Positions 15,063 through 22,781 of a DNA stretch of 38,586 nucleotides are shown here, piece by piece; the first letter of the stretch is position 1, and each line of letters begins with the position of its first letter. The DNA comes from an uncultured Muribaculaceae bacterium (GTDB lineage: Bacteria > Bacteroidota > Bacteroidia > Bacteroidales > Muribaculaceae). The translations under genes and the position numbers were made by a program. The stretch spans positions 1 through 38,586 of the forward strand of contig CAMWLY010000011.1 in assembly GCA_947175145.1 (NCBI GenBank). Direction: 5' to 3'. The notes below the pieces were generated by a model that was not told the origin of the DNA, ran no database searches, and saw only the letters and a list, made by a program, of their open reading frames with translations.

Positions 15063-16721
15063 TCAGACATTGTATAAGAAACGCTTTATAGAGCGCTTGG
15101 GAGTCTTCTGAAACTCTGTGGGCATTACAACCATATTTGCCAGACGCTCGTAGGGAGCCACGAGCTTATTGAGCTCTACGCGGATATTTTCCATGGTAGA
15201 GCCTATCTCTGTGTGTGGTATTCCCATCTTGTCGATGGCATCGTAATCCGGATATACCAACCCGGTGAGCTTGCCGTCGCGTTCCACCACAAGACTCTCT
15301 GACACGAAGGGCATATTGTTTAGTTTCGCTTCAATCTCCTCCGGATATATATTCTGACCCGAACCTGTAAGAATCATTGTCTTGGAGCGGCCGCGAAGGA
15401 AAAGTGTGCCATCGGCCGAACGAGTTCCCATATCACCGGTGTGAAGCCACCCCTCATCATCGAGAACGGCCGCAGTCGCATCAGGATTCTTATAATATCC
15501 CTTCATCACATTGACTCCGCGCACACATATCTCTCCCGGAATATTCTCGGGATCATCGGAGATTATTTTTGACTCCATGTCGGGAAGCGTGCGCCCCGAG
15601 CTGCCTACCTGAAACTCTCGCCAGGGTGTATAGCTGATAAGCGGACCGCATTCGGTCATGCCATAACCGACCGTAAATGGGAATTTGATTTTGTGCAGAA
15701 ACTCCTCGACTTCATGGTTGAGCGGCGCACCGCCGACTATCACCTCTTCAAATTCGCCTCCGAAAGCTTCCACAAGCGTTTTTCGGATACGCGCATATAC
15801 ATAACTGTCGAGAAATGGCACCGCCAGTGTCCAGCGCATCGCACCCTTGGATATCATCGGTAGTATCTTATTCTTATAAATCTTCTCAAGAATCAGCGGA
15901 ACACAGATGACCAGATTGGGTTTGACATCCTGCATGGCTTTGATGAGGATTCTCGGAGATGGAGTTTTGCCGAGAATTGTGATATGGCTTCCGACCGCCA
16001 GAGGGGTCAACATATCGAATGCGCAACCGTAGGCATGAGCCATCGGCAGAAATGCCAGCGCACGCGAACTGCGGAAATGCAGCATGGTTTCGCGGCCGAA
16101 ACATACATTTCCCGCCAGATTGCGCCCGGTGAGCATCACACCTTTGGAAAATCCTGTGGTGCCCGAGGTGTAGTTGATTTCCACGACCTCGTCATTATCG
16201 CGATGCGGATATTTTATATCTTCGGAGGTGTACCCCTCCGGATAAGCTCTTCTGAACCGGCGATTGAGCAAGCGGCGTCCGCGACTCAACTCGGAGCCTG
16301 CACGCTCATGAAGCATCTGCATCGAATCAAGACTTATCACCCCCTCGGCGGTAAGTAGTGAATCCGGATCGAGCGGCTCCCAAACATGCTCACTTACAAA
16401 GAAGAGAGATGCCCCGGAGTGATTCACGATATGAGCCACATCAAGCGGATTGAATTCAGAAAGAATCGGCACAATCACGGCACCATAGGTGATTGTGGAC
16501 ATATAGACAAGCACCCAGTTTATCGAATCCTTGCCACACACCGCTATCTTATCACCTTTCTTAATACCAAGACTCTCATACAGCATGTGAAGCTTGGCTA
16601 TCGAGGTCGCCATATCTCCATAGGAAAGAGTGCGCTTGGTTATATAATCGGTAAGCGCCGGAAGATCCCAGTTTTCTATGAAGCTTTGCTCATATATTTT
16701 TATAAGATTGTCTATCTTCAT
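15063..16721 (-). CDS. AMP-binding long-chain fatty acid-CoA ligase-like enzyme
   Basis: A 552-residue adenylate-forming enzyme that probably activates a fatty acid or other carboxylate to the acyl-CoA. The phosphate-binding loop is YTSGTTGFSKG at 184-194. Later core motifs are GYGMTECGP and the adenylate-binding TGDMGTRSADGTLFLRGR, with the closing-motif lysine in TPKRSIKRF near the C terminus. No carrier-protein or condensation domain is fused. It lies 20 nt after an iron alcohol dehydrogenase and 6 nt before recO. The true acyl substrate cannot be read from the sequence. Confidence 0.9.
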   Translation of the reverse strand: MKIDNLIKIYEQSFIENWDLPALTDYITKRTLSYGDMATSIAKLHMLYESLGIKKGDKIAVCGKDSINWVLVYMSTITYGAVIVPILSEFNPLDVAHIVNHSGASLFFVSEHVWEPLDPDSLLTAEGVISLDSMQMLHERAGSELSRGRRLLNRRFRRAYPEGYTSEDIKYPHRDNDEVVEINYTSGTTGFSKGVMLTGRNLAGNVCFGRETMLHFRSSRALAFLPMAHAYGCAFDMLTPLAVGSHITILGKTPSPRILIKAMQDVKPNLVICVPLILEKIYKNKILPMISKGAMRWTLAVPFLDSYVYARIRKTLVEAFGGEFEEVIVGGAPLNHEVEEFLHKIKFPFTVGYGMTECGPLISYTPWREFQVGSSGRTLPDMESKIISDDPENIPGEICVRGVNVMKGYYKNPDATAAVLDDEGWLHTGDMGTRSADGTLFLRGRSKTMILTGSGQNIYPEEIEAKLNNMPFVSESLVVERDGKLTGLVYPDYDAIDKMGIPHTEIGSTMENIRVELNKLVAPYERLANMVVMPTEFQKTPKRSIKRFLYNV

Positions 16722-16741
16722 AACAGCTGCTATTTGACGTG

Positions 16742-17923
16742 TTAGCCTTCAAGAGCAATCTTATATATTTCGCGGCAGTCATCCATGGAGAGGGGCACAT
16801 AATTGCCGAGTGTCTTGCCGACATTCCGCTCGAGCGATGCTACCATTTTATCTATATCAGGTTCGCAGCCACAGAGTTCACGCAGATTTGTGGTCAACCC
16901 GAGATCATGATAAAAATTCTTGAGCTCCGAAATTCCCTCATCTATGATTTCATCGGTATCCTTACCGGAGGGATTAACCGACATTACATTGATAGCGAAA
17001 CGCCACAGTTTGTCAGGGTTCTTCCGGGCACAGAACTCCATCCATGCCGGAATCATCACTGCCAGTCCGGCGCCATGGGCCACATGATAGAATGCCGATA
17101 TTTCATGTTCGAGTCTATGCGAGGCCCAGTCTTCAACTTTACCCACACCGCAGAGTCCGTTGTGGGCAAGTGTTCCGGCCCACATCACATCGGCGCGTGC
17201 ATCATAATTATCGGGCTGCAATTTGAGAGTAAGCGCCTGATCCATGACATCGCGCATTATTGCCTCCGAATATGCATCGACAAGCTGAGTTCCGGTGGTG
17301 TTGGAGAAATAGCGCTCATAGATGTGAGCCAACATATCTACCACTCCATAAGCTGTCTGATTCCAAGGCAGACTCATGGTGAGCTCCGGATTCATGATAG
17401 CAAAGCGTGGACGAAGCAGGTTGGGATAACGGACTGAAATTTTCTGATGTGTTTCTTCGTTGGTTATCACCGAGTTCCCCGAGCCTTCGGAGCCGGCGGC
17501 CGGAATTGTGAGCACTACGCCGAGAGGGAGTGCCACCTGCGGCTTCTGCTTCCCATTATAGAAATCCCAGAAATCACCGGGATATGCGACTCCGAGTGCA
17601 ATACCTTTGGCAGCATCGATCGGGCTACCGCCACCCACTGCGAGGAGGAAATCAATTTTATGCTCACGCGCCATCGAGATTCCGGTATACACGCTCTCAG
17701 CGGTGGGATTGGGCTGAATACCGCCATACTCCACAAACCCGATACCGGCAGATGTCAGCGATGACTCGATTTCTTCAAGCAATCCTGATTTTTTCACTCG
17801 GTCGGAACCATATACTATCATTACCTTTGAAGCACCGCGGCTTGCGATAGCGGCACCGGTTTGTGACTGTACTCCACGACCGAATATAAACTCTGTGGGG
17901 GAACAAAAAATGAAGTTTTCCAT
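16742..17923 (-). CDS. Iron-containing alcohol dehydrogenase (YqhD/BDH type)
   Basis: A 393-residue group III alcohol dehydrogenase that interconverts aldehydes and alcohols with NAD(P)H. The nucleotide-binding GGGSPIDAAKG lies at 97-107. The metal ligands line up with E. coli YqhD as D196, H200, H269 and H283. The N terminus (NFIFCSPTEFIFGRG) is the butanol dehydrogenase style. It follows the HIT gene after 64 nt that contain a hairpin without a T-run, and precedes an acyl-CoA ligase by 20 nt. A role in disposing of fermentation or toxic aldehydes is inference. Confidence 0.94.
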   Translation of the reverse strand: MENFIFCSPTEFIFGRGVQSQTGAAIASRGASKVMIVYGSDRVKKSGLLEEIESSLTSAGIGFVEYGGIQPNPTAESVYTGISMAREHKIDFLLAVGGGSPIDAAKGIALGVAYPGDFWDFYNGKQKPQVALPLGVVLTIPAAGSEGSGNSVITNEETHQKISVRYPNLLRPRFAIMNPELTMSLPWNQTAYGVVDMLAHIYERYFSNTTGTQLVDAYSEAIMRDVMDQALTLKLQPDNYDARADVMWAGTLAHNGLCGVGKVEDWASHRLEHEISAFYHVAHGAGLAVMIPAWMEFCARKNPDKLWRFAINVMSVNPSGKDTDEIIDEGISELKNFYHDLGLTTNLRELCGCEPDIDKMVASLERNVGKTLGNYVPLSMDDCREIYKIALEG

Positions 17924-17941
17924 AATATCGATTTAAACGCA

Positions 17942-17977
17942 TTCAGGCGGCAAGGAAATATCCTAAAGCCGCCCGAA
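17942..17977 (-). promoter_or_regulatory. Intercistronic hairpin between the HIT and alcohol dehydrogenase genes
   Basis: A 10-bp stem (TTCAGGCGGC 17942-17951, GCCGCCCGAA 17968-17977; all pairs standard or G-U) with a 16-nt loop that can itself pair AGGA with TCCT. No T-run follows on either strand. It may be an mRNA processing or stability element, or a weak attenuator lowering expression of the three distal genes. Confidence 0.45.
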
Positions 17978-17987
17978 TACAAATTAA

Positions 17988-18380
17988 TTATTCTAAATTA
18001 TCAGAGATTGCCGCGGCAATTTCCGCCATGCGTCCGGGATCCGGATTCTGAATCTTCCTGGCGAAGTTCATATCTCCCTCCTGATTTATCGGCACCAGGT
18101 GAATGTGTGCGTGAGGCACCTCAAGTCCGAGAACCGCCATAGCGACCTTGCGACACCCGGTGGCCTTTTTTATTCCGGCAGCAACTTTCTTGGCGAAGAT
18201 AGTCATTCCGGCAAAATCTTCATCATCAAGATCGAATATATAATCCGTCTCATGCTTGGGAACCACGAGTGTGTGTCCCCAATTGAGGGGGTTTATGTCG
18301 AGAAATGCGAAATAGCGATCATCTTCAGCTACCTTATAGCATGGAATCTCACCGGCAATAATACGCGAAAAAACAGTCAT
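17988..18380 (-). CDS. HIT-family nucleotide-binding protein
   Basis: A 130-residue cytoplasmic HINT-like protein that hydrolyses or transfers nucleoside phosphoramidates and related substrates. The histidine triad is complete: PHAHIHLVP with H90, H92 and H94. The usual opening CIFSRIIAGEIPCYKV is present as TVFSRIIAGEIPCYKV; the N-terminal zinc-binding Cys of some HINT proteins is replaced by Val. The start ATG shares its A with the greA stop (TGATG), so translation is coupled. The greA-HIT pairing is common in Bacteroidales. Confidence 0.95.
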   Translation of the reverse strand: MTVFSRIIAGEIPCYKVAEDDRYFAFLDINPLNWGHTLVVPKHETDYIFDLDDEDFAGMTIFAKKVAAGIKKATGCRKVAMAVLGLEVPHAHIHLVPINQEGDMNFARKIQNPDPGRMAEIAAAISDNLE

Positions 18381-18844
18381 CAGATTTCTATTTTAATGAT
18401 TTCGAAATCAACCAGACCGGCCGGAACTTTAACCTGCACCTTATCGCCCACCTTGTGTCCCAAGAGGGCCTTGGCAATAGGAGTATTCGAGGAAATCTTA
18501 TTTTCCTTGAAATTTGCCTCGGTCTCTGTGACTATGGTATAAGTCATCTGCATACCATTGGCAGTATTTTTGATTGTCACCTTATTGAGCAGCTGCACCT
18601 CATCGGTGTTAAGCTGGGAATCATCAATAATTCTCGATGAAGCAAGAAGTTCCTTAAGCTTTGCGATTTTCATTTCAAGCATGCCCTGAGCCTCTTTTGC
18701 AGCGTCATACTCGGCGTTTTCGGAGAGGTCTCCCTTGTCGCGGGCTTCAGCAATCGCCTGCTTGATTAGAGGACGCTGTGCTTCAAGGTCGCGCAGTTCC
18801 TCCATCTTTTTATCGTAGCCCTCTTTTGTAAGATATGTAGCCAT
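18380..18844 (-). CDS. greA: Transcription elongation factor GreA
   Basis: A 154-residue factor that binds the RNA polymerase secondary channel and stimulates cleavage of backtracked RNA. The N-terminal coiled coil carries the acidic tip region GDLSENAEYDAAKE (38-51), holding the Asp/Glu pair that supports catalysis. The C-terminal FKBP-like domain ends with ISSNTPIAKALLGHKVGD. It is first in the operon greA-HIT-ADH-ligase-recO. The promoter is at 19003-18996, leaving a leader of about 145 nt with a strong hairpin at 18938-18913. Confidence 0.97.
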   Translation of the reverse strand: MATYLTKEGYDKKMEELRDLEAQRPLIKQAIAEARDKGDLSENAEYDAAKEAQGMLEMKIAKLKELLASSRIIDDSQLNTDEVQLLNKVTIKNTANGMQMTYTIVTETEANFKENKISSNTPIAKALLGHKVGDKVQVKVPAGLVDFEIIKIEI

Positions 18845-18912
18845 GTTTGTGATCTTTATAGTTTTAAACGTTTTAAATACCGCTTCTGTTTTAGAGCGAT
18901 GATAAGAGTAAC

Positions 18913-18938
18913 CACAGGAGACCGGCAGGTCACCTGTG
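18913..18938 (-). promoter_or_regulatory. Hairpin in the greA leader
   Basis: On the minus strand, CACAGG-T-GACC-TGCC-GGTC-T-CCTGTG forms a 10-bp stem with one T-T mismatch and a TGCC loop. It lies about 70 nt before the greA start and is not followed by a T-run. It may be a regulatory or stabilising 5' element. Confidence 0.45.
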
Positions 18939-18995
18939 AAGATGAAAAAAATAACAGACCCTTTGAGTTAAGGATCCATTACCGATGTTCGGATG

Positions 18996-19003
18996 CAAAG
19001 TTA
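18996..19003 (-). promoter_or_regulatory. -7 box of the greA operon
   Basis: CAAAGTTA on the plus strand is TAACTTTG on the minus strand, matching TAnnTTTG. Transcription would begin near 18990. No clear -33 TTG at standard spacing. Confidence 0.55.
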
Positions 19004-19107
19004 AAACAAATTTATGTATAATCCTAAAAATTGCCGGCGAAATCTACCGGTTTACAGTCAACCTGCAAATGCAAAATTATTGGAATCCCGGAGTCTGTTC
19101 AGGGTAT

Positions 19108-19188
19108 AAAAAAATTGATTGTCATCTCGACAACCAATCTTCCGTTAACCTTAAAATCTAATACCATGAAAAACTCATTGCAAAACTA
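19108..19188 (-). ncRNA. Repeated small-RNA-like element, copy C
   Basis: On the minus strand a -7 box TAGTTTTG (19188-19181) precedes GAGTTTTTCATGGTATTAG and TTTTAAGGTTAAC. A hairpin follows (ATTGGTTGTC 19138-19129 with GACAATCAAT 19123-19114, one G-U pair), then a T7 tract. The block GTTTTTCATGGTATTAGATTT is shared almost letter for letter with copy A (227-295), and the hairpin core GGTTGTC/GACAATC resembles that of copy A. The RNA would be about 65 nt, start near 19175 and end before the greA promoter. Confidence 0.55.
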
Positions 19189-19288
19189 CAAAACATTTTC
19201 TAAAATTATGCTAAATAACATAAAAATCTCTTATTAATTTAAGTGTATTTACATTTATATTATTATACATAGTATTTTTAACCTATTT

Positions 19289-21016
19289 TTAGGATTTAAG
19301 GACACTCTCTTTCAATACACTCGTATGCACACGAACTCTTTTGAGGTGCCAAAGGTGATTTTTATACCAATTTTGAAACGAAAATCCTACAAAGGGTAGC
19401 ACTATAGAATACTCCTTGCCGTCGGCTTGCGAATGAAAGCCCACGATTAATGCGTATGCAGGAACCCAACCTTTACCGAAATCAACATCAACTCGGACAC
19501 CCGTTCTAATCCTCCGTTCATTTCTATAAAATTCCGATGGGAGATCTGCCGGCAGAGGCTTCATATAATCACCGGGCATCCCCTCCATTACAAACCAATC
19601 TCCTATCTTTCTCATGCCGTAACTATCCCGCAGTTGGGTTCCTCTTGCCGATGTGATATACTTCAGCTCTTCAGGAATTGGATACATATAATAACATGGT
19701 AATTCGTCACACATATACGGTTTGCCGCGATAACTTTCATCTCGCATAGGAATATGCGTAAACTGGAATAATAATTTCGATCCCGGCATACGCCCGATTA
19801 ATAAAGGCTTTTTACTTTCGGGCAATATCTCCATAAAGACATCTTTAGTCGGATCTTTTCTCCATTCAGCAATAGCTTTCCGATAATTGGTTTCAAAGTG
19901 AATTGTAAATATATCAACCATAGTCCAATATGTGATGCTGAATACTGCCGCTGAGCCAACTATAATAATTGAGCCCACAGAATACCGCTTTACTGACTGC
20001 GGTAATATAAGGACTGCACTTCTTAGCATCATGGCAATTCCGCAAAATTCCGACCACCACCCGACTCTTGAATCACCGACATATAAGAAGCAGACCACAC
20101 AACCGGCCATGCCACTGAAGGCCCAGAACACATTATCGGGAGTAAATACAGTTCTAACACATCTTTTGCATAACGCTATAATCAGACTTATTAAACCGAG
20201 CCAATATGCAATTGAATTCAAGCAGAAAATCAATATGGTATTGAAATTCAATTGTGTTCTGGCGGAAACCATGCCAAATCGTGTCTGAAATCCGGGTGAG
20301 AACCAAATAAATGCCAATCCCAAACCTACGCCGATTCCGGCCATCACAATATCAGCACGTCGGCATTCTCTGAAACCGATAAACATTGCGATTAATCCGG
20401 CGAGTACCGGCACCCCAAATCCTTCATGCCAACCCCCGAGAATAAATCCGAGGATAAAGGCACCAGCCGTATACAGACCCCCCCTCTTCTCGGGGCTCAA
20501 ATAAATCAATAGGAGAATACCCAACAGCGTGGGGATAAGATAATTGAGTTGATATGCCAGTACCCCCATACAATCCTGCCACGGAATGAGCCAGGTAATC
20601 ATAACCGCACCTGCCACTGAGAGATAACCTCTCCTCCAGACAACTCCCACACGACGCATCATAATCGCACAGGCCAACAACCAGCAAATCCACATAATCC
20701 CTGAGGAGAACCATTTCGGCCAAATCAGCAGAAGCGGTGAGACAAGATTTGCAAACCTCGGCAACCAGTGGCCATATTCGAAGCTCATCCACTCTATCCA
20801 CCCGGAAAAATCAGGCATGGCTGTAAACGGAACTACTCCATCTTCCAATACTGCCCCATGCTCTTCGAGCCATTCTGATACACAGATTCCATATTCCCAA
20901 TCATCTTGATATTTAGGCATAACCATAAGATATACACCTAATCCTATAGCTATCAAAAAGAGGAGTATCGCGTTGAGAATTGATTGTGATTTCCCTTCCA
21001 ATATTCTCTTATTCAT
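19289..21016 (-). CDS. GT-C-like multi-pass membrane protein, paralogue 3 of 3
   Basis: A 575-residue protein with about 10-11 hydrophobic helices (residues 15-395) and a soluble C-terminal part. After the first helix comes PKYQDDW with D38-D39, the position where GT-C glycosyltransferases keep their catalytic acidic pair. Conserved landmarks shared with its two neighbours are RFANLVSPLLLIWPKW, YQLNYLIPTLLG, GGWHEGFGVPVLAG and FSPGFQ.R. The C-terminal domain has G.W.PA......F.S.ADGK.Y..VLP, also shared. It resembles DUF6056/GtrII-like families, from memory. It starts 20 nt after its paralogue and ends the operon. Sugar donor and acceptor are unknown; polyprenyl-phosphate sugars would be usual for GT-C enzymes. 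Confidence 0.75.
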   Translation of the reverse strand: MNKRILEGKSQSILNAILLFLIAIGLGVYLMVMPKYQDDWEYGICVSEWLEEHGAVLEDGVVPFTAMPDFSGWIEWMSFEYGHWLPRFANLVSPLLLIWPKWFSSGIMWICWLLACAIMMRRVGVVWRRGYLSVAGAVMITWLIPWQDCMGVLAYQLNYLIPTLLGILLLIYLSPEKRGGLYTAGAFILGFILGGWHEGFGVPVLAGLIAMFIGFRECRRADIVMAGIGVGLGLAFIWFSPGFQTRFGMVSARTQLNFNTILIFCLNSIAYWLGLISLIIALCKRCVRTVFTPDNVFWAFSGMAGCVVCFLYVGDSRVGWWSEFCGIAMMLRSAVLILPQSVKRYSVGSIIIVGSAAVFSITYWTMVDIFTIHFETNYRKAIAEWRKDPTKDVFMEILPESKKPLLIGRMPGSKLLFQFTHIPMRDESYRGKPYMCDELPCYYMYPIPEELKYITSARGTQLRDSYGMRKIGDWFVMEGMPGDYMKPLPADLPSEFYRNERRIRTGVRVDVDFGKGWVPAYALIVGFHSQADGKEYSIVLPFVGFSFQNWYKNHLWHLKRVRVHTSVLKESVLKS

Positions 21017-21036
21017 ATGTATTCTGTCAGCTTAAC

Positions 21037-22770
21037 TTATTTTCGGGTTAGCACGATCCTTACCCTCTTAACTCCCCGGAGTCTGAAGAGTAGCCAATTT
21101 TGCAATGTTGAAGGCAGGTATGGCAAAACCAGTGTATAATAATTCCCATCGGCAGGTGATTTAAATCCGGTGAGTGTAGCCATAGCGGGCTGCCAACCTC
21201 CACCGAGGTCTATTTCAACAGCAACCGGTGTAGCAAACCATCTGCTGCGAGTGGAATATTTCATCATAAAATTCCTATCCTTATATAATTGTTCCGGATT
21301 CAGATCTGCGAGGTCAGGCAGATCCGGTTCCACCAAATCGCCGGGTAAACCGGGCATCACAAACCAATCACCGACTTGGCGCATGCCATCAGCATCGGCC
21401 ACCATGCTTCCTGATTCCCCTCTCATAGACTCCAGTTCATCAGGAAATGGAAAGAAGCCTGCCTTATTTTCATCGAACCGACGCAATGTAATGTCGGCAA
21501 AATATGGGTGATTCTCCAATCCGGACTGTGGCATTCTGCCGAGCAACCAGGGAGCTTGCGATTTAGGCAATACTTCTACAAATACGCTTTCATCAGGATT
21601 TTCACGCCACATAGCAATCGCCCGTCGATACTCGCGCGCCTCCCTGACTGTATATAAATCAACCTCCACCCAATAAGCTACTGTCACAACTGCGAAAACC
21701 GCTACAATTGATAATGACAATGCATTATACTTCCGACTTAATGCAGGCCACAGGAGCGACAAACCCTGTAGCATGAGAGCTACCCCGCAAAAATCTGCCC
21801 ACCAGCCAACTCTCGCACCTCCGATGAAACAGAGACAGATTATCACGGAAGTAAGGCCTCCGGACACCCAAAATATGAATCCGGGAGTATAGAGTTTTCG
21901 CCAACTGCATCTGATGCCGGCGACAACTATAGTCAAAGCTCCAATCCAAAATCCGAGTGTATCGCATATTAGCCTCACATATCGCAACGGTGTCCACGGG
22001 GAAGCAGCATTTCCGTAGGGATCAAGGCGCGCCTGAAAGCCGGGTGAGAGCAATATGAAAGCTATGCCGCAGATAAGCCCCACGGTCGCCAAAGCAACCT
22101 CAGCGCGACGCCACTCCTTGAAGAAAAGAAACAGCAGCCCGACCGATGCAAGCACCGGCACACCGAAACCCTCGTGCCAACTCCCGGTCAAAACCCCGAG
22201 AATTATGGCAAAAATGCAGCTAATCACCCTGCCGGTTACACTTGACTGCCTCTCTCTTCGCAATAATTCAAACAGCATCACACCGAGTAGTGTCGGCACA
22301 AGATAGTTGAGTTGAAACATCAGGGTGACCATCCGATCAAACCAGGGCATAAACCATGTGAGCAGAATTGCAGCGATTACAACCGGAGGCCCTTTGCTCA
22401 GGTTTATCGTGCAACTGCGACACATCAACGCGCAGGCACAAAGCCAGCAAATCCACATTAACCCCGAGGAAAGCCACTTAGGCCATACCAGCAGCGGCGG
22501 TGCCACCAGATTGGCAAGTCGCGGCAGCCAGCGGTGGTATTCGCTCCCAATCCACTCTCCCCATATCTCGAAATCAGGCAGAGCTTCCCAGGGCGCCACA
22601 CCATCTTCGATTTGCGAGCCATGAGCTTGCATAAACGGCTCCATGCAGCGCACATACGACCAGTCATCAGACTGCTTGGGATATACTATCAGAAATACCC
22701 CTAATCCGATAGCTATCAATGACAGAAGAACAGTATTTAAAATCAATCTTGATTTACCCTCTGATATCAT
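21037..22770 (-). CDS. GT-C-like multi-pass membrane protein, paralogue 2 of 3
   Basis: A 577-residue paralogue of its two neighbours. The acidic pair is D35-D36 in PKQSDDW after the first helix. The same landmarks follow: RLANLVAPPLLVWPKW, FQLNYLVPTLLG, GSWHEGFGVPVLAS and LSPGFQARL, then GGARVGWWADFCG. The C-terminal soluble domain closes with VEIDLGGGWQPA and a DGNYYTLVLP string. The gap to the upstream paralogue is 11 nt and to the downstream one 20 nt, so the three are co-transcribed. The sequence differs most from its siblings in the loop regions and the C-terminal domain, which suggests different acceptors or partners. Confidence 0.75.
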   Translation of the reverse strand: MISEGKSRLILNTVLLSLIAIGLGVFLIVYPKQSDDWSYVRCMEPFMQAHGSQIEDGVAPWEALPDFEIWGEWIGSEYHRWLPRLANLVAPPLLVWPKWLSSGLMWICWLCACALMCRSCTINLSKGPPVVIAAILLTWFMPWFDRMVTLMFQLNYLVPTLLGVMLFELLRRERQSSVTGRVISCIFAIILGVLTGSWHEGFGVPVLASVGLLFLFFKEWRRAEVALATVGLICGIAFILLSPGFQARLDPYGNAASPWTPLRYVRLICDTLGFWIGALTIVVAGIRCSWRKLYTPGFIFWVSGGLTSVIICLCFIGGARVGWWADFCGVALMLQGLSLLWPALSRKYNALSLSIVAVFAVVTVAYWVEVDLYTVREAREYRRAIAMWRENPDESVFVEVLPKSQAPWLLGRMPQSGLENHPYFADITLRRFDENKAGFFPFPDELESMRGESGSMVADADGMRQVGDWFVMPGLPGDLVEPDLPDLADLNPEQLYKDRNFMMKYSTRSRWFATPVAVEIDLGGGWQPAMATLTGFKSPADGNYYTLVLPYLPSTLQNWLLFRLRGVKRVRIVLTRK

Positions 22771-22781
22771 TATTTTTTTGC

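Larger units (their letters stand above)
18845..19288. other. Intergenic region between greA and the GT-C-like triplet
   Basis: It holds the greA leader and promoter (to about 19003) and small-RNA-like copy C. Positions 19190-19288 are AT-rich with no feature I can name. A short plus-strand frame (19031-19237) crosses copy C in antisense and is not a convincing gene. No strong terminator directly follows the minus-strand gene ending at 19289, so its transcripts may run to the T7 tract of copy C. Confidence 0.5.

Noticed and set aside
19031-19237. Short plus-strand frame between greA and the GT-C-like gene
   Set aside because: It lies antisense to the small-RNA-like copy C, including its hairpin and promoter, and shows no motif.
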